Position numbers and translations under genes: made by a program | Shown here: positions 37,231 through 46,616 of the stretch, piece by piece | How the letters are laid out: every line of letters starts with the position of its first letter | How positions within the stretch are numbered: position 1 is the first letter of the stretch | Source: Prevotella sp. HJM029 | GTDB taxonomy: Bacteria; Bacteroidota; Bacteroidia; Bacteroidales; Bacteroidaceae | Reading direction: 5' to 3' | NCBI RefSeq assembly: GCF_000599605.1 | Contig: NZ_KK082668.1 | Location: 86,210-150,209 of the forward strand | DNA length: 64,000 bases | Notes under the pieces: model-generated | Seen by the model: the letters and a program-made list of their open reading frames with translations, nothing else | Databases searched by the model: none | What the model was told of the DNA's origin: nothing

Positions 37231-38334
37231 TTATTTAACAGCAGGGTTCATGAGTTGAATGCCTTGACGCAAGTATTTGTAAACAGGAGTAGCTGCATAG
37301 TCCTTCTCCATGTGGTAGCTTCCTATACCACCTTTGCGTCCTCTCAGCGGTTGCCAGGTAGCCATGCCAATGTAAGAGGGCACTTGTTTGCCATCACGTG
37401 TGGTGAAAGTCACACCGCCTGTGCCTGAATGAGCTTCAAAATTCTCTGTCACAATGAGTTTCTTGGCAATTTCTTCTTCGCTTTGTTTTGAAGAGAATTG
37501 TGCTACAAGACCGCCCAAGCGATTATCTAAGTCAGCATAAGAACGGCAATCGTAGGCCTGAAGGATGTAGTAGTTGAAGTATAAAGCCATGTCAGCAGAG
37601 AACCAATAGGGTTCACCATCAACAACCAACAATTTCTTTCTGCCCTCTGGCGTTTCGGCTTTCGGACCGATACGCTTGCCCATTGTGCGGATAAAGATAT
37701 TCATGCGGTCGCCTTGCCACATCTCTTTGTTCGTGTGGAACGGCTGTGCATAGTTAGGCTCTGCATCGAGATCGAAGCCATCTAAGTCGTACTTATAGAT
37801 GGTATCGCAAATGGCATTGGCATATTTTTGGATAGCAATGGTAATTTTTGCCTCATCACCATCGACCCAACCCCAATACTTTTTATTGTAGGTTTCCCAT
37901 GATTCGCCAGCATTTTTTGATGCTTCCGGCTGTGCAGGTGTAACCCCCTTGCCGATATCAAAGAGCAAAGCACAAGCCAAAGCACGAATGCCTTTTACCT
38001 CTTTTGCACGCTTCAAATCGGCTTGTTGTGCAGCCGTTAAGTTTGAAAAGCCATCCCATAGTGAAACGAAGTCGGTGCTATCGGGAAGATTATAGAGACA
38101 ACGTGACGCAGGACTTTCACCATTCCAGCCACCAAACCATCCAAAGGTGACGGGATGGTCGGTCTTTTTATAAGCACGTAAGTTCTCTAAATAGGCTTCA
38201 TAAGCCTTAGCTTGTGCAGCATCGGCATCAGCTAATAGCTTATCAATATTCTTGCCTTCGGTCTCGGTCCAATCGCTACAAGCAGTTGCAGTGAAGAGCA
38301 ATGCGAGACAACCAAAAATAAAATATTTCTTCAT
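37231..38334 (-). CDS. GH18 family lipoprotein, probable endo-beta-N-acetylglucosaminidase
   Basis: A 367-residue lipoprotein (lipobox TATAC at about residue 19). The GH18 signature DxxDxDxE is intact: Asp185, Asp188, Asp190 and the catalytic acid Glu192 in DLDGFDLDAEPNY. A barrel with the catalytic acid on strand 4 and the preceding HPVTFGWFGGWNG fit the endo-glycosidase branch (EndoF/H-like) better than chitinases, given its length and genomic setting. It would cut the chitobiose core of N-glycans at the cell surface, for import by the adjacent SusCD. The specificity is inferred, not shown. Confidence 0.85.
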   Translation of the reverse strand: MKKYFIFGCLALLFTATACSDWTETEGKNIDKLLADADAAQAKAYEAYLENLRAYKKTDHPVTFGWFGGWNGESPASRCLYNLPDSTDFVSLWDGFSNLTAAQQADLKRAKEVKGIRALACALLFDIGKGVTPAQPEASKNAGESWETYNKKYWGWVDGDEAKITIAIQKYANAICDTIYKYDLDGFDLDAEPNYAQPFHTNKEMWQGDRMNIFIRTMGKRIGPKAETPEGRKKLLVVDGEPYWFSADMALYFNYYILQAYDCRSYADLDNRLGGLVAQFSSKQSEEEIAKKLIVTENFEAHSGTGGVTFTTRDGKQVPSYIGMATWQPLRGRKGGIGSYHMEKDYAATPVYKYLRQGIQLMNPAVK

Positions 38335-38352
38335 TGACGTAATCTTTAATTG

Positions 38353-39951
38353 TTATTTAACCTTTTTATCCCACCAAAGACGGGTTGCACCGTTGTCAGC
38401 TCCATGGAGTAATTGAACAGCTTTCTTCACATTCGCCAGATTCTTAATGTACTCATCATTTGAATAAGGAATGCGCGTTGGGCGAAGATCGCCATCAACA
38501 TCGCAATCTGTAGCCGTCAGTACGGCAGGGAAAATGCGAGGATAACCCGTGCGACGATACTCTGACCATGCTTCTTGTCCATCGGGATAGATGGCAAGAT
38601 ACTTCTGCGTGATGATACGTTCTAAGTTGCGTTCGAAGTTTGTTGCTCCTGTTTCCCACTTGATGGTGATGGTAGATGTGGCAGGAGTATCGTATTCTGA
38701 GTGCAAAGCATCAACGAAATTTGCTGGAGTAGCCGTGCTGTTTGCCGCATAGGCTGCTGCTTGTGATGCACTCAAATCATTCTCTTCGAAAGAAGTTGCA
38801 ATACCCTTCTCGTAATAAGATTGGGCCGTTCCGCCACCCATATTCCAACCACGGAGGGCACCTTCAGCACGAAGGAAATAGACTTCTGATGCCTTCATGA
38901 TATAGATAGGTGTAGCATCTTGCACCTTAAGTGAGGATGATTTGGCTTTATCCAAATAGTCATCGGTAGTCGGAATATTTGTTCGAACGGCATAATATCC
39001 TTCAATGCCATTATTTTTTGCTTTCACAAAGTAGCTGGCAATGCGTGGATCGTTGTAGCCTTTGAGGTAAGAAGAAATCTCAGCACCCATGCGAACATCA
39101 TTATAACTGCCATTGATGATAACCAAAGGATTGCGCAAAGATACGCCTGCCCCCTTGGATAGTTGAGCTGCATCGCGTGTTGATTCGATGACACCATATG
39201 GATTATTGATGGCTTTCTCTGCATATTGCTGTGCCAATGTGGGATTAGCATAGACCACACGCATCGCTAAACGCAGCATCAAAGCGTTTGCAAATTTGCA
39301 CCATTTGGTATAGTTTCCTTCGTAGATAATATCATATTTCGGGAAAACATCATGTCCACCATTGGCCAAAGCCTGCACCGCTTCGTCCAACTCTTTCAGC
39401 ATTGCCTTGTAAATATCCTCTTGAGCGTCATATTCTGCTTCGGTAGACCCTTCTTGACCTGCCTTGGTATAAGGGATAGGACCAAAGGTATCTGTAGCTT
39501 TATGCACGGCAGCAATCTTGATAATCTGCGCAATAGCAAAACCTTCGGGGTCGTTTGTTGTGCGCTTTTTCACGTCAAACCAATTACGAAAAGCGTTTCC
39601 AGCCATTACATTATAAGTGTATTGGCTCCAAGGTTTCAAAGCAAAGCTGGGGAAACCACGTCCAACCCACTTGTTAGCTGCGGGCGCCATGTAACCAATC
39701 CAACATGCTCCTCCGAGGGTATAAGGTATCTGATAGTCGTTCACATAGCCTGTACCGGAGGCTCCTACAGGGAAGATATTCTCTTCGAATGCCGTTACAA
39801 AGCCACCAACATTGAGGTTGTCTTGCTCTAATTGTGCTTCCGTGGGCTGACGATGGTCACGATTAATGTCCTCAAAGTCAACTTGACAAGCAGTGAAGAG
39901 TGTCGTAGCTAATGCCGACACGCATAGTATTGAATAAATTTTTTGTTTCAT
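38353..39951 (-). CDS. SusD-like glycan-binding lipoprotein (SusD-like_2 type)
   Basis: A 532-residue outer-membrane lipoprotein that caps the SusC1 pore and binds the glycan. The signal peptide ends in LFTAC. It resembles the SusD-like_2 group (FEDINRDHRQPT, AAVHKATDTFGPIPYTKAG, WCKFANALMLRLAMRV, SEVYFLRAEGALRGW). I prefer the ATG at 39951, twelve bases after susC1; an in-frame ATG at 39960 is an alternative. It forms the second gene of the operon susC1-susD1-GH18-DUF1735-DUF1735. Confidence 0.92.
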   Translation of the reverse strand: MKQKIYSILCVSALATTLFTACQVDFEDINRDHRQPTEAQLEQDNLNVGGFVTAFEENIFPVGASGTGYVNDYQIPYTLGGACWIGYMAPAANKWVGRGFPSFALKPWSQYTYNVMAGNAFRNWFDVKKRTTNDPEGFAIAQIIKIAAVHKATDTFGPIPYTKAGQEGSTEAEYDAQEDIYKAMLKELDEAVQALANGGHDVFPKYDIIYEGNYTKWCKFANALMLRLAMRVVYANPTLAQQYAEKAINNPYGVIESTRDAAQLSKGAGVSLRNPLVIINGSYNDVRMGAEISSYLKGYNDPRIASYFVKAKNNGIEGYYAVRTNIPTTDDYLDKAKSSSLKVQDATPIYIMKASEVYFLRAEGALRGWNMGGGTAQSYYEKGIATSFEENDLSASQAAAYAANSTATPANFVDALHSEYDTPATSTITIKWETGATNFERNLERIITQKYLAIYPDGQEAWSEYRRTGYPRIFPAVLTATDCDVDGDLRPTRIPYSNDEYIKNLANVKKAVQLLHGADNGATRLWWDKKVK

Positions 39952-39963
39952 AATTGTCATTTT

Positions 39964-42900
39964 TTAGAAGTTGAGCTTCAAGCTGAAACCAATGTTTCTT
40001 AAGCTTGGTGCACTGAAATAGTCGCTTCCTTGACCATATGTTCCTGTTGAAGAAGCAATCTCTGGGTCGAAAGGAGCCTTGTTATAAATCATCCAAAGAT
40101 TATTGGCAATGAAACCAACGGTAACACTTGGCCAACCTTGTCCCAGCAATGTGCGTGGTAAGGTGTAGCTAAGACTAATATTTTGCAAACGCACATTGGT
40201 TGCATTATAATAGTAATAGCCCAACAATTGCTGGTTGGCAACGACCTCATAATATTTCTGTGGGTCAACTTTTAAGCCGCCAGCCAACTCAACATAACCA
40301 CGATCACGTGCTTCAGCAGACGCTTGTGATACACCGAATTGGTCGAGAACAGCCTGCGTTGCAGAAGTAACAATGCCGCCAACACGTGCGTTAATGAGGA
40401 ACGAAAGGTTCACTCCCTTCCACGAAATGCTGTTTCTCCAACCCATATTAAAGTCGGGATTGGTATTACCTATGCGCAAACGTTCACCATTTGGCAAATC
40501 CATTGACGAGAGACTACCATCAGCACCAACAGCAATGTTACCTGTTGCATCGCGCTTTAACACTTTCGTTATATACACATCACCCATGCGATCGCCTTCA
40601 CGAATATAGCCTCCGCCGGCCGATGTCTCTGTGAAGTTGATAATCTTACCATCTATTCCCGTGTTATAGTTGTGCACTAACTTCTTCACTTTGTTCACAT
40701 TACGGCTATAGATGAGGCGTGATTCGAAATCAACACCGCCGATGTTATCGTTATAAGCCAACGACATTTCTACACCAGAGTTCGCAATATCGCCTGCTTG
40801 AATATACATACCCGTGTAAGGAGATGTTGCAGAAAGCTCTGCCAAGAAAGTCTGATTATAAGTATTTGAATGATACCATGTGAGGTCAAAATTGAGCTTA
40901 CTATTGAACATTCTCAAGTCTAAACCCAATTCATATGAACGGGTACGCTCAGCCTTAAAGTCGTAGAAAGGCAGAATGGTGCGAATAGAAGGAATACCAT
41001 CTACGATAGGATAGGTGATTGTTCCACGCGTCACACCACGATAACGATCAGGAATAGGAGAGCCCACTTCGGTAAAAGAGCTTCTCACCTTCATGAAAGA
41101 GATAGCCTCTGGCAATTTAACCATTTTGCTAACGATGGCCGATAAGCCTACAGATGGATAGAAGAACGAGGGTTCTTTCGCATTCACTAAGAGCGAACTC
41201 CAGTCATTACGGCCCGTCAAAGACAAGTAAAGCATGTCCTTCCACGACAACTCTGCACTGGCAAAGATAGCTGTTCCGCGTTTACGGAATTCTGAATCGT
41301 TCGCACGTGTGTTAGCAGGATCGAGTGCAGCCGATGAGAAAAGGTTGGGAACTTTCAATATCGGGCCACCAAATCCAACGCTGCTTGAACGATAATCTTC
41401 TAAGCTTGCACCAAAGTTTGCGGTCAAACGATAGTCTGTTCCGAAACTTTTATCGAGGTTAAACATAAAGTCTAAGTAGGTCTGTTGGTCACTACCCATG
41501 GAATGATTGTATATACCATTGCCATGAGTTCCTGCGTAAAGGAGTCCCTGCCCAGATGCATGGAAACGGCTTTCTGACTCTGTATTGGTGTTATCAACGC
41601 GCACACGTCCCGTTACATTCAACCAAGAAAGAATGTCATATTTCAAACTACTCATAAACATGTAGCGCTTACGGTTCGTTGGTGTCATCATATCATTCAC
41701 GATGAAGTAAGGATTTTGTAGCTGCATTCCTTGGTCACCATAGGGCCAATACTGCGTAGCAAGCTTACGAGAAGCATCATAACGCTTATACAATTCTACT
41801 GCAGACCAGTCCTCTCCACGTGGGAAAAGGTAGGCAGCTGTTAGTGGATTGTAGTATTCTCCAGGGCGATACATGTTCTGTGTGTTCTGGATAATATAGC
41901 TTCCACTGACATCTAAGTGCAGTTTGTCGTTGAGGAAATCACTCGTGTTGCGTGCAGTGAAGTTATAACGATTGTATTTATTGTTGGGCAATATACCCGT
42001 AGCATTCGTTGTTGCAACCGAAATATAGGTTTTGTTGGTCTTGGTTCCCGTTGTCACCGTCACCGAATTGATGTAGTTATTCCCCGTGTTGAAGAAATCT
42101 TTTGGATCATATGAAGATGGGGTTGCTAACCGATTACCCCAGCTATAGAACGACCCTGCCTTATTACCATAAGTGTTTTGGAACTTAGGCAAGATGAAAG
42201 GATTTGAAAACTCCATGCTGCTTGATACCGCAACTTTCACCTTTCCTTCCGTGCCGCGCTTCGTATTGATCATGATAACACCATTAGCGGCAGCAGAACC
42301 ATAAAGGGCTGCAGATGAAGGACCTGTCAAAACGCTGATACTTTCAATATCGTCGGGGTTAATATCCGCAATACCTTCGCCACTGGGTTGGCTCGAATAG
42401 CGGCCGCCACCAATATCACCACCACTCTTATTGAGCATGGGAACACCATCAATCACATAAAGAACATTGTTGCCACCAGTGATAGATTTCGTACCACGCA
42501 TAACTACACGGGTCGGTCCTCCAACGCCAGCTGTCGACGCATTGATATTCACTCCGGCTACAGCACCATTCAAACTGTTCACAAAGTTCACGTTCTTCAC
42601 GTTGGTAAGCTGGTCACTTCCAACCTTTTGTACGTTGTAACTTAATGCTTTTTCCGAGCGTTTAATACCCAAAGCAGTTACCACAACCTCATCGATTTGG
42701 CGCGCTGTGGGTTGCATGGTGATGTGAAGATCGTGTGTATTTCCTACCTGCACTTCTTGCGTTTGCGTACCGATGTAACTCACAACGAGTGTACTTCCTT
42801 TGGGAACATCAATAGTAAATTTACCATCAATGTCGGTTACTACACCATGTTGTCCATTCTTTACGCGTACAGTTGCACCAATAGCTGGCTCTCCTGTGTT

Positions 42901-43080
42901 ATCAACAACGGTTCCGGTAATCTTAACATTACCACTTGTTTGTTGCGCTCTCACGCTCTGCATCGCCGATAAGGTGGCAGCAGGCGCCATGTTTGTCGTC
43001 AGATTCCTCTCCGCTGCGGCTTGCAAACTACAGCAGGTTAGGAAGAGAACGCTCAACGGAAAGAGTTTCCCTTGTTTCAT
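39964..43080 (-). CDS. SusC-like TonB-dependent glycan transporter 1
   Basis: A 1038-residue outer-membrane transporter, first gene of the GH18 operon. It has a signal peptide, a carboxypeptidase-regulatory-like domain (GTVVDNTGEPAIGATVRVKN), a TonB box near QIDEVVVTALG, a plug (SLNGAVAGVNINAS, VLYVIDGVPM, LTGPSSAALYGSAAANGVIM) and a barrel that ends in IGFSLKLNF. There is no N-terminal STN signalling domain, so it should not feed a FecR-type sigma cascade directly. The 259 bases before it lack a TAnnTTTG box, so expression is probably activator-dependent. Confidence 0.94.
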   Translation of the reverse strand: MKQGKLFPLSVLFLTCCSLQAAAERNLTTNMAPAATLSAMQSVRAQQTSGNVKITGTVVDNTGEPAIGATVRVKNGQHGVVTDIDGKFTIDVPKGSTLVVSYIGTQTQEVQVGNTHDLHITMQPTARQIDEVVVTALGIKRSEKALSYNVQKVGSDQLTNVKNVNFVNSLNGAVAGVNINASTAGVGGPTRVVMRGTKSITGGNNVLYVIDGVPMLNKSGGDIGGGRYSSQPSGEGIADINPDDIESISVLTGPSSAALYGSAAANGVIMINTKRGTEGKVKVAVSSSMEFSNPFILPKFQNTYGNKAGSFYSWGNRLATPSSYDPKDFFNTGNNYINSVTVTTGTKTNKTYISVATTNATGILPNNKYNRYNFTARNTSDFLNDKLHLDVSGSYIIQNTQNMYRPGEYYNPLTAAYLFPRGEDWSAVELYKRYDASRKLATQYWPYGDQGMQLQNPYFIVNDMMTPTNRKRYMFMSSLKYDILSWLNVTGRVRVDNTNTESESRFHASGQGLLYAGTHGNGIYNHSMGSDQQTYLDFMFNLDKSFGTDYRLTANFGASLEDYRSSSVGFGGPILKVPNLFSSAALDPANTRANDSEFRKRGTAIFASAELSWKDMLYLSLTGRNDWSSLLVNAKEPSFFYPSVGLSAIVSKMVKLPEAISFMKVRSSFTEVGSPIPDRYRGVTRGTITYPIVDGIPSIRTILPFYDFKAERTRSYELGLDLRMFNSKLNFDLTWYHSNTYNQTFLAELSATSPYTGMYIQAGDIANSGVEMSLAYNDNIGGVDFESRLIYSRNVNKVKKLVHNYNTGIDGKIINFTETSAGGGYIREGDRMGDVYITKVLKRDATGNIAVGADGSLSSMDLPNGERLRIGNTNPDFNMGWRNSISWKGVNLSFLINARVGGIVTSATQAVLDQFGVSQASAEARDRGYVELAGGLKVDPQKYYEVVANQQLLGYYYYNATNVRLQNISLSYTLPRTLLGQGWPSVTVGFIANNLWMIYNKAPFDPEIASSTGTYGQGSDYFSAPSLRNIGFSLKLNF

Positions 43081-43339
43081 TCTAATGTTTACTTTTATTT
43101 ACTTTAAATTTTAGTTTAAATTCAATGGATTGTTATCCCCTACCAAAATACAAATTATCTTATTTAATGTTGAGGTATATGTGTACTCATTATTTATTTT
43201 AATTGTTCATTGTATAGCAGTAAATGATTTATTCCTTTTCCTTGAATGATATTTGTTTACAGGGTATTTCTGGGATTACTTTAACCCCATTTGATAACAC
43301 ACCCTGTTCTTTCTCACATCAATATGCAAGAAACTTTCT

Positions 43340-44878
43340 TTAGGGTTGCCGATAAAGTCCTATTTCAGCAATAGTCGGTATGCCACGACTTTCGTCAATC
43401 GTGAGTTTTATTTTCTTCGCCTTTACCTCCGGGAACGACAGCAATCGCTTATGTCCGACGGTTGTTCCTGTAGCAATCTTTTGCCATTTTCCCTGCACAT
43501 CCAGGTAAGATAAGCTGAATTTCTCCACACGTTGTCCTTTGCGAATATCCTCTTGCACCGACAACACATTAAAAGAAATTGGTTGGGGTGTGGTAAATAT
43601 AAAGGTAGCCTTACCTTGAATGGCTTTCGGTTCACAGCCTGTGTCATAGTTGTTATCGATGACAGCAGCGCCTTTTCCTGCAATCGTCTTACACGTTACT
43701 GTAGCTCCTTTCAGCAGGTTATGCCCAAAAATCTGTTGCTGAAGTTGTGCAAATCCACGCAGACTGTTCACATCGGCTTCAGCAAATCGCCCCGCCTTAT
43801 TGGGTGGAACATTGAGCAACAACACGCCGTTTTTCCCCACCGAAGTGAAGTAAATATCCATCAATTCTTTAGCTGTCTTCACCTTGTTATCTTGATCTTG
43901 ATGATAAAACCAGCCCGGACGAATCGACACATCCGTCTCTGCGGGGTACCAAACCAATGCCTTGGCATCCTTAATAACATGCCTACTGCCCAAATCTTGC
44001 CCACGCATGTCCCCCACAGGTTGATGCAATTGCTCCTGTTGTGAGTTGGCCATAATCGCCGTTTGGTCAAGGTTATTCATCGGAACCACACTCCATTCGG
44101 TGTCTCTTCCACGCCCTGTTTCTGTTCCAACCCAGCGCACATCAGGTCCCATCACTGCAATAACGGCCTCGGGTTGCAGCTTCCGAATGAGCCGATACCA
44201 ACGAACAAAGTCATAAGTTTGTTTCTTTCCATTCGGACCTTCACCGCAGGCACCATCAAACCACACCTCGTTCACAGCACCATAGTGCGTCAACAGTTCG
44301 GTGAGTTGGTTTACAAAGTAATCATTGTAAGCGTCTGTGCCATATAAAACAGAGTTCCTATCCCATGGAGAGAGATACACTCCAAAGCCCATTCCATATT
44401 TTTTGCAGGCATCACTCACGGCTTTCACCACGTCACCTTGCCCGTTTTCCCAAGGCGATTGCTTCACACTGTAGTCAGTATAGGCTGATGGCCACAAGCA
44501 AAATCCATCGTGGTGCTTGCAGGTAAGAATAGCACTTTTAAACCCAGCAGCCTTTAACTCTTTAATCCATTGGTCGGCATCAAGCCCCGAAGGGTTAAAG
44601 GTTGCGGCAGGAGTCTTGCCATCTCCCCATTCCTTTCCAGTGAAAGTGTTCATGCCGAAATGCAGAAAAGCCGTCAATTCTTGCCGTTGCCAGCGGAATT
44701 GTCGGTCAGAAGGGCGCACGTTGGCCGCCTTTTCAACAATCTTTTCGGGTGTGTCGGTGGGCAAAATAGCAACACTATTGTTCACTTGTGCTGACATAAA
44801 AGTGCACATAGCACCCAACCACAACGTTCCAAACCATCGTTTTGTGGTATAGTCGTGTATAGCTTGTCTCTGCTCCAT
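43340..44878 (-). CDS. GH29 alpha-L-fucosidase with C-terminal discoidin-like domain
   Basis: A 512-residue exported enzyme that removes alpha-L-fucose. HHDGFCLWPS (122-131) and the nucleophile Asp208 in EVWFDGACGEG mark the GH29 barrel. From about residue 390 the C-terminus looks like a discoidin-type beta-sandwich (IDNNYDTGCEPK, KKIKLTIDESRGIPTIAEIG). I chose MEQRQAIHD as start because the longer frame overlaps the promoter. It has its own promoter but sits between the two SusCD operons, so it probably trims fucose from the same glycans. Confidence 0.92.
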   Translation of the reverse strand: MEQRQAIHDYTTKRWFGTLWLGAMCTFMSAQVNNSVAILPTDTPEKIVEKAANVRPSDRQFRWQRQELTAFLHFGMNTFTGKEWGDGKTPAATFNPSGLDADQWIKELKAAGFKSAILTCKHHDGFCLWPSAYTDYSVKQSPWENGQGDVVKAVSDACKKYGMGFGVYLSPWDRNSVLYGTDAYNDYFVNQLTELLTHYGAVNEVWFDGACGEGPNGKKQTYDFVRWYRLIRKLQPEAVIAVMGPDVRWVGTETGRGRDTEWSVVPMNNLDQTAIMANSQQEQLHQPVGDMRGQDLGSRHVIKDAKALVWYPAETDVSIRPGWFYHQDQDNKVKTAKELMDIYFTSVGKNGVLLLNVPPNKAGRFAEADVNSLRGFAQLQQQIFGHNLLKGATVTCKTIAGKGAAVIDNNYDTGCEPKAIQGKATFIFTTPQPISFNVLSVQEDIRKGQRVEKFSLSYLDVQGKWQKIATGTTVGHKRLLSFPEVKAKKIKLTIDESRGIPTIAEIGLYRQP

Positions 44879-44917
44879 AGTCTCTTTGTCCTTATCTTCG
44901 TATTTAGTTGTCGGCTG

Positions 44918-44925
44918 CAAATATA
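44918..44925 (-). promoter_or_regulatory. -7 box of the fucosidase gene
   Basis: TATATTTG on the minus strand, about 40 bases before the ATG. No TTG at the usual distance. Confidence 0.55.
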
Positions 44926-45000
44926 GCTATTTATTCAGAAAAAACACAGTTTTTCGCCAAAATTTTTTAGTTCTGGGTCATAAGGTCGCCAAAAACAACA

Positions 45001-45029
45001 AAAAAGACTGCCCGCAAAGGCAGTCTTTT
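45001..45029 (-). terminator. Terminator of the susC2-susD2 operon
   Basis: AAAAGACTGCC at 45002-45012 pairs perfectly with GGCAGTCTTTT at 45019-45029, with A/T tracts on both sides. Confidence 0.88.
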
Positions 45030-45074
45030 GATGATATCTTCCTGGTGCACACGACTTATTGTGTGCATAAAAAA

Positions 45075-46604
45075 TTAATAGGAAGGATTCTGTTGAATAT
45101 CATTTCCATTCAGTTCTATGGAAGGAATTAAAGGGAGTTCCTTTTTAAATGTCCACGTATTAAAAGATTGTACGTCGGCATTTAATACTTGGTGCCATCC
45201 TTGATTTGTTGCATTGGTATAGCGAGTGATGGTCTCTCCTCTGCGTAATGCATCAAAATAACGATGACCTTCGCCCACTAACTCTTTTCGGCGCTCCATA
45301 TAAATGCGGTCAGCCGTGATAGAACTTGCTGTAACCGTTGTTGCACTGGTCGTTCTATGACTGATAATTGCATTCAAATAGGTTGCAGCATCTGTCGTGT
45401 TACCTAATTTAAAAGCAGCCTCAGCAGCATTTAAATACATTTCAGACAAGCGCATCAGTGGGACGTTTGAATAGCGAGGGTCGGTTTGTGTGGTCGAACC
45501 AACGAACTTACGCAAATAGACTTTACGGCCAAGGAATGTGTTTGCAGTGATGATTTTTTGTGACGTGGGAGCCACAACAATATTATTTCTAATGTCGTTA
45601 GCATCTGAAAGCAATGCATCTGAAAAGGCTTTGGTGATAACCATGTCACCATAACCCGAAGGTCCTCTGTCCGTATCTTCGGTTACTAAGTAAGGATAGC
45701 CTTCGCGATCATTCCAGTCATTCGTATTACTAACTGCTATTTCAAACAGCATTTCATTACCATGTGCCGCATCATCTTTATACCACGCATGCACATATTG
45801 GTCACGAGTCCAAAGCTGATAGGGCGAGTTGTCAATAACATCTTTCGCTAATGTCAATGCATTGGCATAATCTCCCTTTGTTAAATAGACACGTGATAAC
45901 AGTCCCTTTGCAAACCATTGATTCACATAACCCTCAGTCTTTTCAGTCGACAAAGCGCCCGATGCAATGACAGCCTTTAGTTCATTCTCTACAAAGGTAT
46001 AACATTCTGCGACAGTACTACGTTTGACTTTTGCTGCAGGATTTAGTGTTTGCGTGGGTAAAGCTGCCCCCCAAGAAGCTCCATTGTCTTGCAGATAAGG
46101 CTTACCATAGACACGAGTAACATCGAAAATAGCTAAGGCACGTAACACACGAGCTTCTGCTTTGATGCGGTTGATGGTAGCAGCATTTGTCGAGGCATCA
46201 CTTAAATCGTTTGCTTCTATGATTCGGTTAGCACGGCTTACAACAACATAAGGAGACTGCCACACAGAATTTGCACGCGAGAAATCATTTGCTGTGCTAT
46301 ATTCCATCTTATAATAAAAGTCAGCTCTGTTGCTACCATAGATGCTATGTTGCATATCTTCACCACGCACTTCACCATACACGAACATGTTTCTTCCATA
46401 ATAGTCAGACATGTCCGAAGTGCCTTTGAGTGCTTTATACAAGCCTACGCGTGCACTTTCTAATGTAGCAGAGTTCTTTAATGCCCCATCTGCGGGCACA
46501 CCATCACTTGGAGATACGTCTAACCAGTCGCTGCCACAAGCAGTCAATCCTGTTGTAAGAACTGCACCAATACCTATATTATATATTAATGTTCTAATCT
46601 TCAT
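45075..46604 (-). CDS. SusD-like glycan-binding lipoprotein 2 (RagB type)
   Basis: A 509-residue lipoprotein (lipobox TGLTAC). It is the classic RagB/SusD form: SVWQSPYVVVSRANRIIEAN, AEARVLRALAIFDVTRVYGK, QWFAKGLLSRVYLTKGDYAN and MRLSEMYLNAAEAAFKLGN are the TPR-like conserved blocks, with RRKELVGEGHRYFDALR near the C-terminus. It partners with SusC2, ending 12 bases before it. Start at MKIRTL; an ATG two codons earlier is an alternative. Confidence 0.93.
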   Translation of the reverse strand: MKIRTLIYNIGIGAVLTTGLTACGSDWLDVSPSDGVPADGALKNSATLESARVGLYKALKGTSDMSDYYGRNMFVYGEVRGEDMQHSIYGSNRADFYYKMEYSTANDFSRANSVWQSPYVVVSRANRIIEANDLSDASTNAATINRIKAEARVLRALAIFDVTRVYGKPYLQDNGASWGAALPTQTLNPAAKVKRSTVAECYTFVENELKAVIASGALSTEKTEGYVNQWFAKGLLSRVYLTKGDYANALTLAKDVIDNSPYQLWTRDQYVHAWYKDDAAHGNEMLFEIAVSNTNDWNDREGYPYLVTEDTDRGPSGYGDMVITKAFSDALLSDANDIRNNIVVAPTSQKIITANTFLGRKVYLRKFVGSTTQTDPRYSNVPLMRLSEMYLNAAEAAFKLGNTTDAATYLNAIISHRTTSATTVTASSITADRIYMERRKELVGEGHRYFDALRRGETITRYTNATNQGWHQVLNADVQSFNTWTFKKELPLIPSIELNGNDIQQNPSY

Positions 46605-46616
46605 AACCATTCTTTT

